In this document: positions 1 to 12,600 of the stretch, piece by piece
How positions within the stretch are numbered: the first letter of the stretch is position 1
Layout of the letters: each line of letters starts with the position of its first letter
NCBI GenBank assembly: GCA_944989445.1
Contig: CALYLW010000041.1
Span: 816,001-880,000 of the forward strand
DNA from: Ampullaceana balthica
Lineage: Eukaryota; Mollusca; Gastropoda; Lymnaeidae
Direction of reading: 5' to 3'
Length of the DNA: 64,000 bases
The notes under the pieces: generated by a model
Databases searched by the model: none
The model's input: only the letters and a program-made list of their open reading frames with translations
What the model was told of the DNA's origin: nothing
Translations under genes and position numbers: made by a program

Positions 1-492
1 GTGGACTCACCTACAGTCAACTACAAGACTGGTGGCTCTTCTTCGATGGAAGTCAACATTACTGCACTTCCTAAGACGTTGGTCACAGAGAGTTCTCCTA
101 AATTGGAGCAATTTACTGATAACGCTTCGACCGTGGATTTCTTTACGGCATTCTCTCATACAGCGGATTTCAGTGATCCCCCTACACCGGCCTGTGGTGG
201 TGGAATCAGGGCTCCTATAATGTATGACAAAACATACCCCGTATCTCCTTTGGACTTAGCTTCCATTCAAGTTCCTGCCGACGACAAAATTACCAATAAC
301 AGTCACCAGATGAACTATTTTACGGAATCCTCCCAGAAATTTGATGCTCACCGCTCAACAATGACGGATCCACACAGTGGGATTGACCCTACTGTGCAGT
401 ACAGAACAAATGGCTCCACCATGTTGGAGGACTTCACAACTGAAGATCCTGCATCGGAGCGTTCAAATGGACCTGTTTGTTGCATCTTTTGA
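1..492 (+). CDS. Terminal exon of unrecognised Ser/Thr-rich protein with CaaX-like tail (partial, 5' end outside window)
   Basis: The frame is open from base 1 to a TGA at 490-492 (163 codons), so this is the 3' part of a gene entering from the left. GC content is visibly higher than in the flanking AT-rich DNA, which supports coding. The protein is rich in Ser, Thr, Asp and Pro with no membrane segment. Two stretches resemble each other: PTVNYKTGGSSSME near residues 4-17 and PTVQYRTNGSTMLE near 129-142, so the protein may be built from degenerate repeats. The last four residues are Cys-Cys-Ile-Phe, which fits a CaaX prenylation box with an adjacent cysteine; the brain isoform of Cdc42 is known to end the same way. 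No domain was recognised. I cannot see whether an acceptor site lies just outside the window. Confidence 0.55.
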   Translation: MDSPTVNYKTGGSSSMEVNITALPKTLVTESSPKLEQFTDNASTVDFFTAFSHTADFSDPPTPACGGGIRAPIMYDKTYPVSPLDLASIQVPADDKITNNSHQMNYFTESSQKFDAHRSTMTDPHSGIDPTVQYRTNGSTMLEDFTTEDPASERSNGPVCCIF

Positions 493-1010
493 TGATCACA
501 CATTTGGGCTCCAGTTTTTGGAGTAACTATCTGTAAACGAAATGTTGATTTAATTTAGTTGAAAATATATTATTATTTTCTTTATTTACTTATATCTAAT
601 TAAAGATATTTTGTTTTCGTTAACTACAATAATTTTAATAACAAATAATCAAGAATTGAAAATATTTAATTTCATTAAATTTAAATGCCAACAGTCGGTC
701 ACGTTATCTTCCAAAGATCAGAAGTGTAGAGAATACTGTATTGTGTATTTATAATCATATTTCCAGTATTATCCGATATACAGCATGAAAATATTGAGAT
801 TTCTCTTTCTGTTATGTTCTTATAAGCTTCAAGGCAAGTTTTGCGATGATAATTTCACAAAATTTCTCAATATTTAATTTATAGCATCCTAAAACAATGT
901 TTTGATTTTTTAAATTTTCGCTTAGGATATTTTTATATTGATATACACACATTTTATTTTACTGTTTAACTTTCAATAAAGCATTCATTAATACCATTTC
1001 ATTAAAGGCT
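493..1010 (+). other. 3' untranslated region of the gene at the left edge
   Basis: The AT-rich stretch after the stop has no further open frame. An AATAAA hexamer at 975-980 is a plausible polyadenylation signal about 480 bases after the stop. Confidence 0.45.
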
Positions 1011-1154
1011 TTTGGTGAAATCCTTTTTAATTATGTTATTTTATTGTTTAAACACTATTTTTAAAACGTTCTTTTTACTTAATCTTCGATTAGTTTATGC
1101 ATGTTTTGTTATTTACTCGCCTGCCATTTTCGTCCAGTTTAGAAACTTTTGTTA

Positions 1155-1440
1155 TAGCACCTGAGTCAGTGTTCTGTAAACCACGGCTCGCGGCCGTATG
1201 CGGCTCTTTAGCCACCTGAGTCAGTGTTCTGTAAACCACGGCTCGCGGGCCGTATGCGGCTCTTTAGCTACCTGAGTCAGTGTTCTGTAAACAACGGCTC
1301 GCGGGCCGTATGCGGCTCTTTAGCTACCTGAGTCAGTGTTCTGTAAACAACGGCTCGCGGGCCGTATGCGGCTCTTTAGCTACCTGAGTCAGTGTTCTGT
1401 AAACAACGGCTCGCGTGCCGCATGAGACTCTTTAGCTACC
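1155..1440 (+). repeat. 56-bp tandem repeat, about 5 copies, made of a hAT-like transposon end
   Basis: The unit begins with CAGTGTTCTGTAAACCACGG and continues through a GC-rich stretch to GCGGCTCTTTAG. This is the kind of terminus seen on hAT elements (CAGTG, then TTCT and a CGGCTCGCGGGCC core). Copies differ by single bases. Confidence 0.8.
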
Positions 1441-1589
1441 TGAGTGAGGCTCGGCCACTAATCATTTTGACTGACAGGTGCAAGGTCAAAGTTCACAATC
1501 AATGAATCTTTAGAAACATTTGTCACTGAGATTATTATTAGTATATCTATTTTTAACTAATTTTCAGTAGCTAGTTTAAACCTACTAAA

Positions 1590-1830
1590 ACATGGCTCTT
1601 GACAGACACTTGAGAGACTCTTGACAGGCTCTTGGCATACTCTTGGCAGACTCTTGACATACTCTTGACAGACTCTTGACATACTCTTGACAGGCTCTTG
1701 ACATACTCTAGACACACTCTTGACAGACTCTTGACAGGCTATTGACATACTCTTGACAGGCTATTGACATGCTCTTAACATACTTTTGACATGCTCTTGA
1801 CACACTCTTGACAGACTCTTGACATGCTAT
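1590..1830 (+). repeat. Short tandem repeat, unit about 10-11 bp (CTCTTGACA-type)
   Basis: More than 20 degenerate copies of ACTCTTGACAG / ACTCTTGACAT. The open frame on the minus strand here is only repeat. Confidence 0.8.
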
Positions 1831-3050
1831 CACAAATGTTTCTCACAAACAAATTTTAATCGTCCTTCAATTTCTGCTCATTTAACCACAGAGTCCGCCG
1901 ACCACTGACCTTAGTTGATGATACAGTGTTGCCGTTCCGGAGAGATGGGTCGAGAGATTTTCATTAAAAAATATATATAAGAATAATCTAAGGGACAAAA
2001 TTTTACGCCGTAAAAAGGAAAGCATTTAAAAGTAAAATGAATTCCGCATAAATTAAGTATTTCTTTCAACTGCAGTTAAGATGTATTCCGTGGTAACTAT
2101 ATTCTAAATTTGACGTCATTTGATGGATGTCGAGGAGGAAAACAAAACTCAGGGGAACGGAGAATAGGAGAGATCAGAAGTGTACATCTTACAATTGTCA
2201 AAACACGTTTAGAAAAAAAAGAATTTAAAAAAAAATTAACATCTTTTTCTTTTACTTTACTCTCTATCCGAATGCATTTTCTTTTTTAAAAAAATATTTT
2301 TTGACGTCACGCTCCTGGGGGGGGGAGGGGGTCACACTTTTGTGACGATGCGTGACGAGGGGCAGGGAGGGGGGTTGAAGAAATGTGACGTCACATTAAA
2401 AGGGTAACTTTAAATAAAACTTCCACTGAAATATTTGGTCCCTTACAATTTATTTAATGACTTCTTAAAATTATTTTTTAAAAATAAAAAATCAGTGCTT
2501 CTCAATGTGCCGGTCGGTAGGCCATCAGACGCTGGTTGGCGTAAGCTATCAAGACACGAAAATTAAATTTAATTATAATCCTTAAGTTTGAGAATCAACA
2601 AGATAACATATGAAATTGTTACACTGCGTCGTTTGATGTTGACATCAAAGCATTTGTGATATAACCGCTGCTCCGTTTGGTTCTCTCATGGCAGGAGTTG
2701 TCGATATTTTTTGCCAAAATATACAAGTTTATGTGTGCGTTACCGCCCAACAAACCCCCAGACTCTATGTCCTACTCACATGACTCTGGGATTTGTGGGA
2801 GCGTCGTTAGCCCCCCCCCCTCCTCGAAAATGATACTGGTGAGTTTTACAAGCATGGCGAGTGTCTAAAAATGATCTGAATAGGATTATGTGTATATATT
2901 TTCAATAAAAACAACACGGAATATCCTTTTTCTTTAAAAGGGGAGGTGGGGGAGGGAATCTTTTTGATAGAATTAAAAACGTTTTAAGTTTGATATAATT
3001 GTTCGATTGGTTTTTAGTCAAACGTCCCTGGCCATTCTAGTCTTCTAGAT

Positions 3051-3236
3051 CAGTGCTTCTCAAAGTGGTTGTCCGTGGACCGGTGCCGGTCCGTGGGCCA
3101 TCCGCTGCCGGTCCGCAGATGTTCTCAAAAAAAGGACCGAAAAAATTGTCAGCGCAGGGAAAATAGTGCACCGGTCCCTGGTGCAATGGAAAAAATTCCT
3201 GCCGGTCCGCAATACTAAAAAGTTTGAGAAGCACTG
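3051..3236. mobile_element. hAT-type MITE with 8-bp target duplication
   Basis: The ends are CAGTGCTTCTCAAA and, inverted, TTTGAGAAGCACTG. They are flanked by TTCTAGAT (3,043-3,050) and TTCTATAT (3,237-3,244), an 8-bp target duplication with one mismatch, as expected for hAT. The interior is rich in CCGGTCC motifs. No coding content. Confidence 0.85.
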
Positions 3237-3819
3237 TTCTATATATAATGGTAAATGAGCCCATTTAAAATTAGTCAACTAGTCATTAACTTTATTGAAT
3301 GCATCAAATTCGCGACATCGCAATTCAAGAGGAGCACAAAACAACTTTTCTTCTTAGCTCAGTTTGTAAGGCATTAATTTTAAATATCACAGAAAGTATA
3401 CGTGATACAGACAAGTCATGTGGATTAAGATTATTGTCACTCGTGTCAATATAAATGAAAGTAGGGTATATTTAGGTGTCTTCGTATAGTACGTAGGTAA
3501 GAAATCTACATAGTTGTCAATTTTTAAAAAAAATGCATTTTCTGGAAGGTACCGGTTCAATAATGGGCATATGTTCCAAGCGTACACGTACACATGACGT
3601 ATTTGTAATATATCTAGTGGATTGTAGTGGATGTTATATGTCCCAAATGAGTCTGCATTACCCCCAAGAATTCCCTTTTTGATCCCATATGAAGTTATTT
3701 ACCTCTGTTCTCCGACCTCTTTCTTACGGGATGCCCGTCATTCAATTGAGGGATTTTAAAAAAAATACATTTTAAAAATGTTATTTTTAAATAAATTTTT
3801 TTCTACACAAAGACGTTAA

Positions 3820-3905
3820 CCGTGATGATTAATAGTCAATGCTTCATTTGTATGATCAATAGTCAATGTTTAATTTGTATGATCAATAGTCAATGTTTAA
3901 TTTGT
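3820..3905 (+). repeat. 27-bp tandem repeat, 3 copies
   Basis: GATCAATAGTCAATGTTTAA followed by TTTGTAT, repeated three times with few changes. Confidence 0.75.
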
Positions 3906-4702
3906 ATGCATTAAAATAAAATATAATCTAAGGATGTTAACACAGTTCGTTTTCTGAAGGCCGGTTAAACGTTTTAAAAAAATGCTTCACGCGGGTTACG
4001 ATATTACAATGTAGATCTTCACTAAATAAATAATAAATACTTAAATGACAATAAAAGTGATTTGAAACATAATTATTTTCAAATAGAAATTAAAGTGTCT
4101 TTTTTTTTGGGGGGGGGGTCAAAGATTTGTGACGTATTTTTAGAGGGGGGGGGTCTAAGTTTTTGTGACGACGCGTGACGAGGGGGGGGGTCGAAAATCG
4201 GCAAAAATTGCGTGACGTCATTTATGGACGGCCCCTTATTAGTTATTTAAATTTTGGTTAGGCTCGTTTTGTTGTGATGTGCTCATTTAGTTTGACCCGA
4301 TTGGTAGCTACAGATCGTGTGAGTGTGTTACCACAACAATGATAAGTCTAATATTTTTAATATCTAAAAAGTTGTACATTCAAAATATGTTTTTAAAAAT
4401 ATTTTTTTAAATTAAATACAAGTTTAAGCACACTAAAACTAAAATGTTAGAAATAATGTTTAAAATGCATTTAAACACATTAGCAAATGAAGTCTGTGCA
4501 GGGTGCAGGAATTTGTTTCAAAATTATTAATAGAAAGCACGTTTAACTTTGCTTCATATTTAAAATTTATCATGTACAGATTTACTGAAGATAAGTTGTG
4601 CTCCTCCAAAACATGAAAAATGGAAATGTTTTGAGATAAGTCTAAATACGACATTTTTAGTAGAATAAGTGTTGAGTCTAAAATACATAAGCATTGTGCT
4701 CT

Positions 4703-4970
4703 TTCATTTACGATAGATCCCATACTTTAATGTGCCTCAGTTACCATCAACATCTAACAGAAATGTATCACATTTACGATAGATCCCATACTTTAATGTG
4801 CCTCAGTTACCATCAACATCTAACAGATATGTATCACATTTACGATAGATCCCATACTTTAATGTGCCTCAGTTACCATCAACATCTAACAGAAATGTAT
4901 CACATTTACGATAGATCCCATACTTTAATGTGTCTCAGTTACCATCAACATCTAACAGAAATCTATCACA
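4703..4970 (+). repeat. 66-bp tandem repeat, 4 copies
   Basis: Near-identical units starting ATTTACGATAGATCCCATAC. The unit length is a multiple of three, so an artefactual open frame runs through it. Confidence 0.9.
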
Positions 4971-5375
4971 TTGTACGAACTCAAACGCAAGTCTCTCTAA
5001 ATCCATATATCGCAAAGCACCAGAGTAAATTAATCTAGAACTAAATGTGATCAGATACAATCGAAATGGCAGCAACAATATGTTAAATTGAGCACTATAT
5101 GTCAAGTTTTAATTATAATAAGACAGATATGCAAATTGAAACGTATAATCAAACTAAGCAAATATCATTTTAACAAAATAAAACATCTCTTATCTAGGAA
5201 TTATTTATTATATTTCAATTGTATACCTTAATTAAATGAATACTAATGTGTAAAGTTTTCATATAGCTTTATGTTTGTGTTTCCTTCAAAATAATCAAGT
5301 AATTTCATGCACCAACATGTCAACAAAAATATTCACCTATACATCAAAAACACATAACATGCATTAATATCAAAA

Positions 5376-5384
5376 TATTTATTT
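5376..5384 (-). promoter_or_regulatory. Candidate polyadenylation signal of the LBP/BPI gene
   Basis: An AATAAA on the minus strand lies about 70 bases beyond the stop codon of the 15-exon gene. Other AATAAA hexamers occur further downstream in this AT-rich stretch, so the choice is uncertain. Confidence 0.4.
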
Positions 5385-5452
5385 TAACATAAAAATATGA
5401 ACACATTATAAACAAAAAAGAAAATATTCAGCATAGTTTACTTCCGTATACT

Positions 5453-6925
5453 TTAAAACTTAGTTTTCACTCTTACAGCTGAATTTGACTTCTGCTCATT
5501 TACATACTCCACATCCGATGCTAATACGATGACTCCCTGAAATATAGTTAAAAACATATTTAAGCAGACCGTCATGTTAAAATACCAAACATATATTATT
5601 CCTATTCATTATACGTTAACACTTAAACAGTCGGCGTCCTCAGTACCCATGCTTTGTGGAGATTTTTTAACGCGGCGAATTGCTTTTTATGCGACATTGC
5701 TATTATTAATTGGAAACTTACTAAAGAGTACAGCATAAACCTTGCAGACAAGTCTATAAAACATAATTTTATTGTCCCATGGTAAGATGTAGGGCTACAG
5801 ACCTACAGACCTGCAGACCTACATACCTACAGACCTACAGACCTGCAGACCTACAGACCTACAGACCTACAGACCTACAGACCTACATACCTACATACCT
5901 ACAGACCTACAGACCTACAGACCTACATACCTACATACCTACAGACCTACAGACCTACAGACCTACACACCTACAGACCTACAGACCTGCTTGAACTTGG
6001 TTTGATTCCAGCGAGATTATTATTATTATTATTTGTGTGTATATTGTGTTTGTGTCATTGATCGTTATGTTCCATGAAAAGAAAACATAAGTTGATTCTC
6101 TATTTATCTTGGTTGAAGGCTCTCCATGTCTTATTTTACAGAACGGACCAACTTTCTATGAAAAAACTGATCGTCCAAATTTTTAATTGGCTTTATAGTT
6201 CAAAATAATGTATGCGTTAATTTGTTTTTCTCCTGAAAGTTCTCTAACATTTCAAACATGAGGGGCTCCATAGCGCCACAAACTAAAGGCGGACAATGGT
6301 CTCCCTTAAAAACCGTTAGGAGATAAGACAGTTTTGTCTCCCCTACATTTTGGAAACTAAGAAAATAAAACTTCCAGAAAGAAACCACTTGACACTAACT
6401 GGATCACAGATCTAGTTTCGTTTCATTTTAAAAACAGCAATACAACGCCCACCCCCCCCCCGCCCCCCCAAAAAAACAGCAGAAAACAGTAACGTTATAA
6501 AGAGCAGCCAGCGCCATTGATAAATTTGTTAGTCCGTTTACTTCTAGTCAAAAATTGAACGGCCGTTGGGTATGTTGCTATATATAAGCCTTGTAGTCAC
6601 CAGCCCCTCACCATCAACATAACTAAACAAACGTTTTGCTTACATCGAGAAAAAGTAATTTGGAATTTTGGAGTCTTATGTTGTCTGTCAGGGGCAACTC
6701 AAATCCTTTCTGAGCCATTTCTGAAAAAAAGGGAAACGAAAAAATAATAAGTAGTGCATTTATTTAATTACGTGATATTAAGAACTTGGCACTAAAGAAA
6801 TTTCTCCTGCAATAAAGGGAGTAAACTAGGGAATAGTCTGCCCTTGTTTGCCTTGTCTTTTCTTTCATATAACGCGTCGACATGTTCAGCTAACCCCTGT
6901 CTCCGTCTTCGTGGAAGTTCGGCGT

Positions 6926-7004
<79 letters not shown>

Positions 7005-9547
7005 GACTCGTTTCCCTGTTAGTCGACCCTAGCTCCGCCATTAGATTTGTCTGAAAGGAGCCTTGACCTTGACCTTAACCTATATAGTTCTAAAAACAGA
7101 GGCTAAAACAAACCGCTGATCTTATGCGTAAAAGTTTCCCACAAAACAACCTTACTGCCGAAAGCTCAAAATAAATAACGATTTTTAAAAAATCAATAAT
7201 GCTATCTAATTCTCTTTCACTCTCCCCTCTCTCTTTTTCTCTCCTTCCATCCCTCTCTGTTTCCCTCCCTCCCTATCTCTCTTTCTCACTCTCCCTCCCT
7301 CTCTCTCTCTCTTTCTACCACTCTCTCCCCTCCCTCTCTGTTCTCTCCCTCCCTTTCTCTTTTCTGTCCCTCCCTCGCCCTCTCTCTCTCAAGTCCAAGC
7401 AAGGAACATAAACAGTTGCCTTACTGTTGAATGTTGGAATCACAGAAGTATTCAACGCGATACCAAAGATAAAGTTCAAGACTTTTTCCTGTACAAAAAG
7501 ATAAAGTTACACGAAAATGTGAAATTGAAATGTCTGTGAAACAATATTTATTTAAAATAGCAATATTTAAAGCAAGTCTCCAATTCTATGTTCAATTCTA
7601 AAGTGTTAGGGTTGTTTTAATTCAGTACCTTACAAACATAAATATAAATACTTAAATCTATTCATACTTACATTCAGGGCCGTCTTAACGCATAGGCCCG
7701 TAGGGCATTTGCCCGGGGCCCACGAGCATAGTGGGCCCATGGGAATATGTTTATTTATATATTATGTATATTTATGTTTTATTCCTGCGAGGGAGGGGCC
7801 CAAAACTGTTTTTTGCCCCGGGGCCCAAACTGGTGTAAAGACGGCTCTGCTTACATCGACTTGTCCCACAGCCGAGTCAACGACACCAATCGCAAAGCTG
7901 GCAGAGAAAACAACATCAAATTGTAAGAACACACCTTAAGATATGTGACGCCACTAGATTTAATGTCACATTGAACGGTCCCAAGACCTGACGTCTCCCG
8001 TCCCCAAATTGAAACTATTGTGTATGTTACTTATTGCTTTCCTTAATTTTTTAAAATTATGACATTGGGTTGTGACCCTTTCGATGCTTCAAATAAAGAG
8101 AAGCCATATTTTGTCAATTCTGTTGTAATGGTTCGTGTGTTGTAATTGTTTGTGTTTTGTAATGGTTCGTGTGCTGTAATGGTTCATGTGTAGTAATGGC
8201 TCGTGTGTTGTAATGGTTCGTGTGTTGTAATGGTTCGTGTGATATAATGGTTCGTGTGTTGTAATGGTTCGTGTGTTGTAATGGTTCGTGTGTTGTAATG
8301 GTTCGTGTGTTGTAATGGTTCGTGTGTTGTAATGGTTCGTGTGTTGTAATGGTTCGCGTGTTGTAATGGTTTGTGTGTTGTAATGGTTCGTGTGTTGCAT
8401 GTCAAAATGTTTCTAACTCTTCTGTCATCGAGGGAAGAGTTGAGAGGAAATGTTGAGCTGAAATGTTTAGATGAAATGTTGAGATGAAATGTTGAGATGA
8501 AATGTTGAGATGAAATGTTGAGATCAAATGTTGAGATGAAACATTGACATGAAACGTTGAGATGAAATGTTGAGATCAAATGTTGAGATGAAATGTTGAG
8601 ATGAAATGATGAGATGAAATGTTGAGATCAAATGTTGACATAAATAATGACATGAAATGTTGAGATGAAATGTTGAGATAAAATGTTAAGATGAAATGTT
8701 GAGATGAAATGTAGAGATGAAACGTTGAGATGAAACGTTGAGATGAAACGTTGAGATGAAACGTTGAGATGAAACGTTGAGATGAAATGTTGAGATGAAA
8801 TGTAGAGATGAAACGTTGAGATGAACCGTTGAGATGAAATGTTGAGATGAGATGAAATGATGTAATGAGATAAAGTGTTGTAATGAGATGAAATGTTGAG
8901 ATAAAATGTTGAGATGAGATGAAATGTTGAGATGAGATGAAATGTTGAGATAAATTGTTAAGATGAGATGAAATGTTGAGATGAGATGAAATGTTGAGAT
9001 GAAATGTTGAGATGAAATGTTGAGATGAAATGTTGAGATGAAATGAAATGTTGAGATATGATGAAATGTTGAGATAAGAAAAAAAATGTTGAGATGAGAT
9101 TAAATGTTGTAATGAGATGAAATGTTGTAATGAGATGAAATGTTGTAATGAGATGAAATGTTGTAATGAGATGAAATGTTGTAATGAGATGAAATGTTGT
9201 AATCAGATGAAATGTTGTAATGAGATTAAATGTTGTAATGAGATTAAATGTTGAGATAGAATGAAATGTTGTAATGAGATGAAATGTTGTAATGAGATTA
9301 AATGTTGTAATGAGATTAAATGTTGAGATGAGATTAAATGTTGTACTGAGATGAAATGTTGAGATGATATGAAATGATAAGATTAAATGTAGGTATAAAA
9401 TGTTGAGATGGGCTGAAATAATTATTAGTATAAACACAAATATATCTTCTCCTGAGAACGTTGAGATAAGCTAATGATACAATAAGTGTGGATAATGACA
9501 ATTCTAAAAGCTGCAACTATAAAAAAATAAAACAAAATAAAACTAAG

Positions 9548-9610
<63 letters not shown>

Positions 9611-12600
9611 TATAAAACTAATGTATCACCCTTCAAAAATGACGGAAGTTTTCAAAATAAATACATATCAGATTAAAAAATAACGTAATACAGAACTTTT
9701 ATTTATTTTAATTATTTTTATTTTATTCATTTATTTTCATAATTGCCAAATTTTATGTGGAACAGTCGAAAAGAGTTATTTTTGGTGCAGTAATTTGGTG
9801 CGCTGCTTTCTAAAATTAGTAGCGTCACGGACAGGCAGACGGGACAGACAAAACGTGACATACATTGCAAATTATATATGTTGATTGTTAAGCTTAAAAC
9901 AAATCATAGAATGTCATGAAATGAAATAAAAATACTTAAATTAGCTTCTTATTTTGTTGTCCCCTTTGGAACCTAGGTGTTTTTTTGTTTTTTTTAAACA
10001 AGTATTTTTAATTTTGGATTTTAAAAAAAACAACTTAATGACTTTTCCAATAACCCAATCAAATACAAACCTGTTGTTGTTAATCTTGCCCGCCACTTTC
10101 TCGTTAGCGATGCTTGCATCCCCAGTCAAAGACAGACTCTACAGAGAAAGTAAATTTCATTATTATTTTTTAATGAATATATTTTAACAGAGGCGTAACT
10201 AGGTTTTTGGCGACCTTGATAAATTGACAAGTTTCAACTTTGCGATTTTTTTCATGAATTTCTCTTATTTTATTTAAGACAATAATTACGAAGTCTGACG
10301 GTGACAGTCATGCAACGTGAATATAAAAATATGCATAAGACAGGAACAATACTAATTTGCAGTTTGTTATTTACTAAATAATACAAAATAAATAGGTGGA
10401 TAAAACGGGATATTATTGCGTTAATAAAGAATACATTAGAGGGAGTAAAGTGGGGGAGGGGAGGGAAGGTGTCTCCTCTCACGGGCTTGTGTCAGCATGT
10501 CAAAGCAAGTTGGTTTCCTTTCATATGAAACATAGATAATGCCTCTCTTTCCTGTCAAGCCTACTAGCCGGTATGGCTGTTTCCCCCACCTCTCAATATC
10601 TACAATCTACATTGTCCTTGATTAATCGGCGCCTATTACTCCATTTTCCCTAACTCAAAAACTCCATAAGTCGATTTTTTTTCGGGTCCTTTTGAGTCCT
10701 TTATTTAAATACAAATTTAAAAATTAGAGATTTAGTGGCACCCTTTTGAGCTGGCGCCCTTAGCAACTGCCCCGATGCCAACCCGTTGTTATGACACTGT
10801 ATCTTAATAATGTTAACAAACTTTTTGCCACAAAAAAATTACCCAAAAAAATAATTGTAAAAAAATATAATAATAATAAAAAGACAAGTTTCAATTGTAA
10901 AAAAAACAAAATTATAATAAATGATTTTATATTTATTTCTTACACGTGAAAGGTTGTTATGTTTAGGTGGCCCACATAATTTCGCTTTTTACCTTTAAAT
11001 AATTCTTAATAATTTTTATTCTTACTTGACTGAATGTCCTAATTCTTTCAACTATATATATACAAAAACAACAAATTCAAAAAGAGGTTCATTTTTTATA
11101 CACAACAGGAAGCTTTGACTCCTTCTCTACCTTGTTATAAACCTACGGTGACCGGTGTAAATGGGTTACTTTAAATATTAAAAATTAAAATAATCCAGGG
11201 ATTCGAAGCAAGCGTTGGTAGACGTACATTTAAAAGGGAGTAGATTAAGCACTAATTATATTAAAGTTTAATAAAGATACTGGAATTTCAGGGTGGCATG
11301 TGTGTGTGGCCGTGTGTGTGTAGCTATCATAGAATGCCATGTAAATCACAACTAAAAATTAGAGCACACACTTTTTAAATTAAAAATATTTAGTTTTGTG
11401 GCCAGTTTTTAAATCTTCAACCTAACATTTATGACCAAACTTTGCTGTTAAAATCTCCGCACTGATTCCTTACCGAGGGATCTATTATTTACCATATTGA
11501 GTGTCAGCAGATAGGCCAACTGGCCACCCGGAATCCTGGCCACCATCCTCAGGTCACCACTCAGCGACAGACCGAGTCCTTGGTTGGTTATCGTTGTCAT
11601 GGGAACGGCGGTAGAGTTGATCTGAATTTCAACCACAGCATTGGGATATTTTTGTCCGATCTGAAATTGTTTATGAAACACAATACAAAAATAAGGAATA
11701 TTGTTTCAAAAACAAAATTCCATAATCGTATTTCCGAATGTCTTTGTTTTTTTTTGTTTTTTTTTCGAAATGTCAACTCACTGATATATTCACACTCAAC
11801 CTCATATTAATATAAGCATACATATATTCTTTTTTTTTAAATACACTTATGTGGAGGTCGACAGGGGTTAAAGCACAACTAAGGGGTGGGGTGGGCATAA
11901 ATTTTAGTCAGAACTGCTAAGTCCACATAAAAACGTCAATGAGTCGCCAGATAAGAGTGTTTCATTGTGTCTGCTAATTTCACTATAAAAACCAGATGTT
12001 TTACACTTGACATAGATCATCTTAGGCAGATGTTTTACACTTGAAATAGATCATATTAGCCAGATGTTTTACACTTGACATAGATCATCTTAGGCAGATG
12101 TTTTACACTTGAAATAGATCATATTAGCCAGATGTTTTACACTTGACATAGATCATCTTAGGCAGATGTTTTACACTTGAAATAGGTCATATTAGCCAGA
12201 TGTTTTACACTTGAAATAGATCATATTAGCCAGATGTTTTACACTTGACATAGATCATCTTAGGCAGATGTTTTACACTTGAAATAGGTCATATTAGCCA
12301 GATGTTTTACACTTGAAATAGATCATATTAGCCAGATGTTTTACACTTGACATAGATCATCTTAGGCAGATGTTTTACACTTGAAATAGGTCATATTAGC
12401 CAGATGTTTTACACTTGAAATAGATCATATTAGCCAGATGTTTTACACTTGACATAGATCATCTTAGGCAGATGTTTTACACTTGAAATAGGTCATATTA
12501 GCCAGATGTTTTACACTTGACATAGATCATCTTAGGCAGATGTTTTACAATTGAAATAGGTCATATTAGCCAGATGTTTTACACTTGACATAGATCATCT

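Larger units (their letters stand above)
2296..4232 (-). mobile_element. Interrupted MITE of the GGGGCCGTCC family (inverted copy)
   Basis: At 2,296-2,420 there is a G-run segment with TGACGTCAC motifs matching, in reverse, the right half of the copy at 34.0-34.45 kb. At 3,960-4,232 the other half follows and ends in a family terminus, ATGGACGGCCCC. About 1.5 kb between the halves appears to be inserted, including the hAT MITE at 3,051-3,236. The left boundary is approximate. Confidence 0.45.

Noticed and set aside
4694..5038. 114-codon open frame with a 22-residue repeat
   Set aside because: It arises from the 66-bp tandem repeat.
8089..9437. Minus-strand open frames of 103-159 codons
   Set aside because: Encoded entirely by 17-bp and 13-bp tandem repeats within an LBP/BPI intron.
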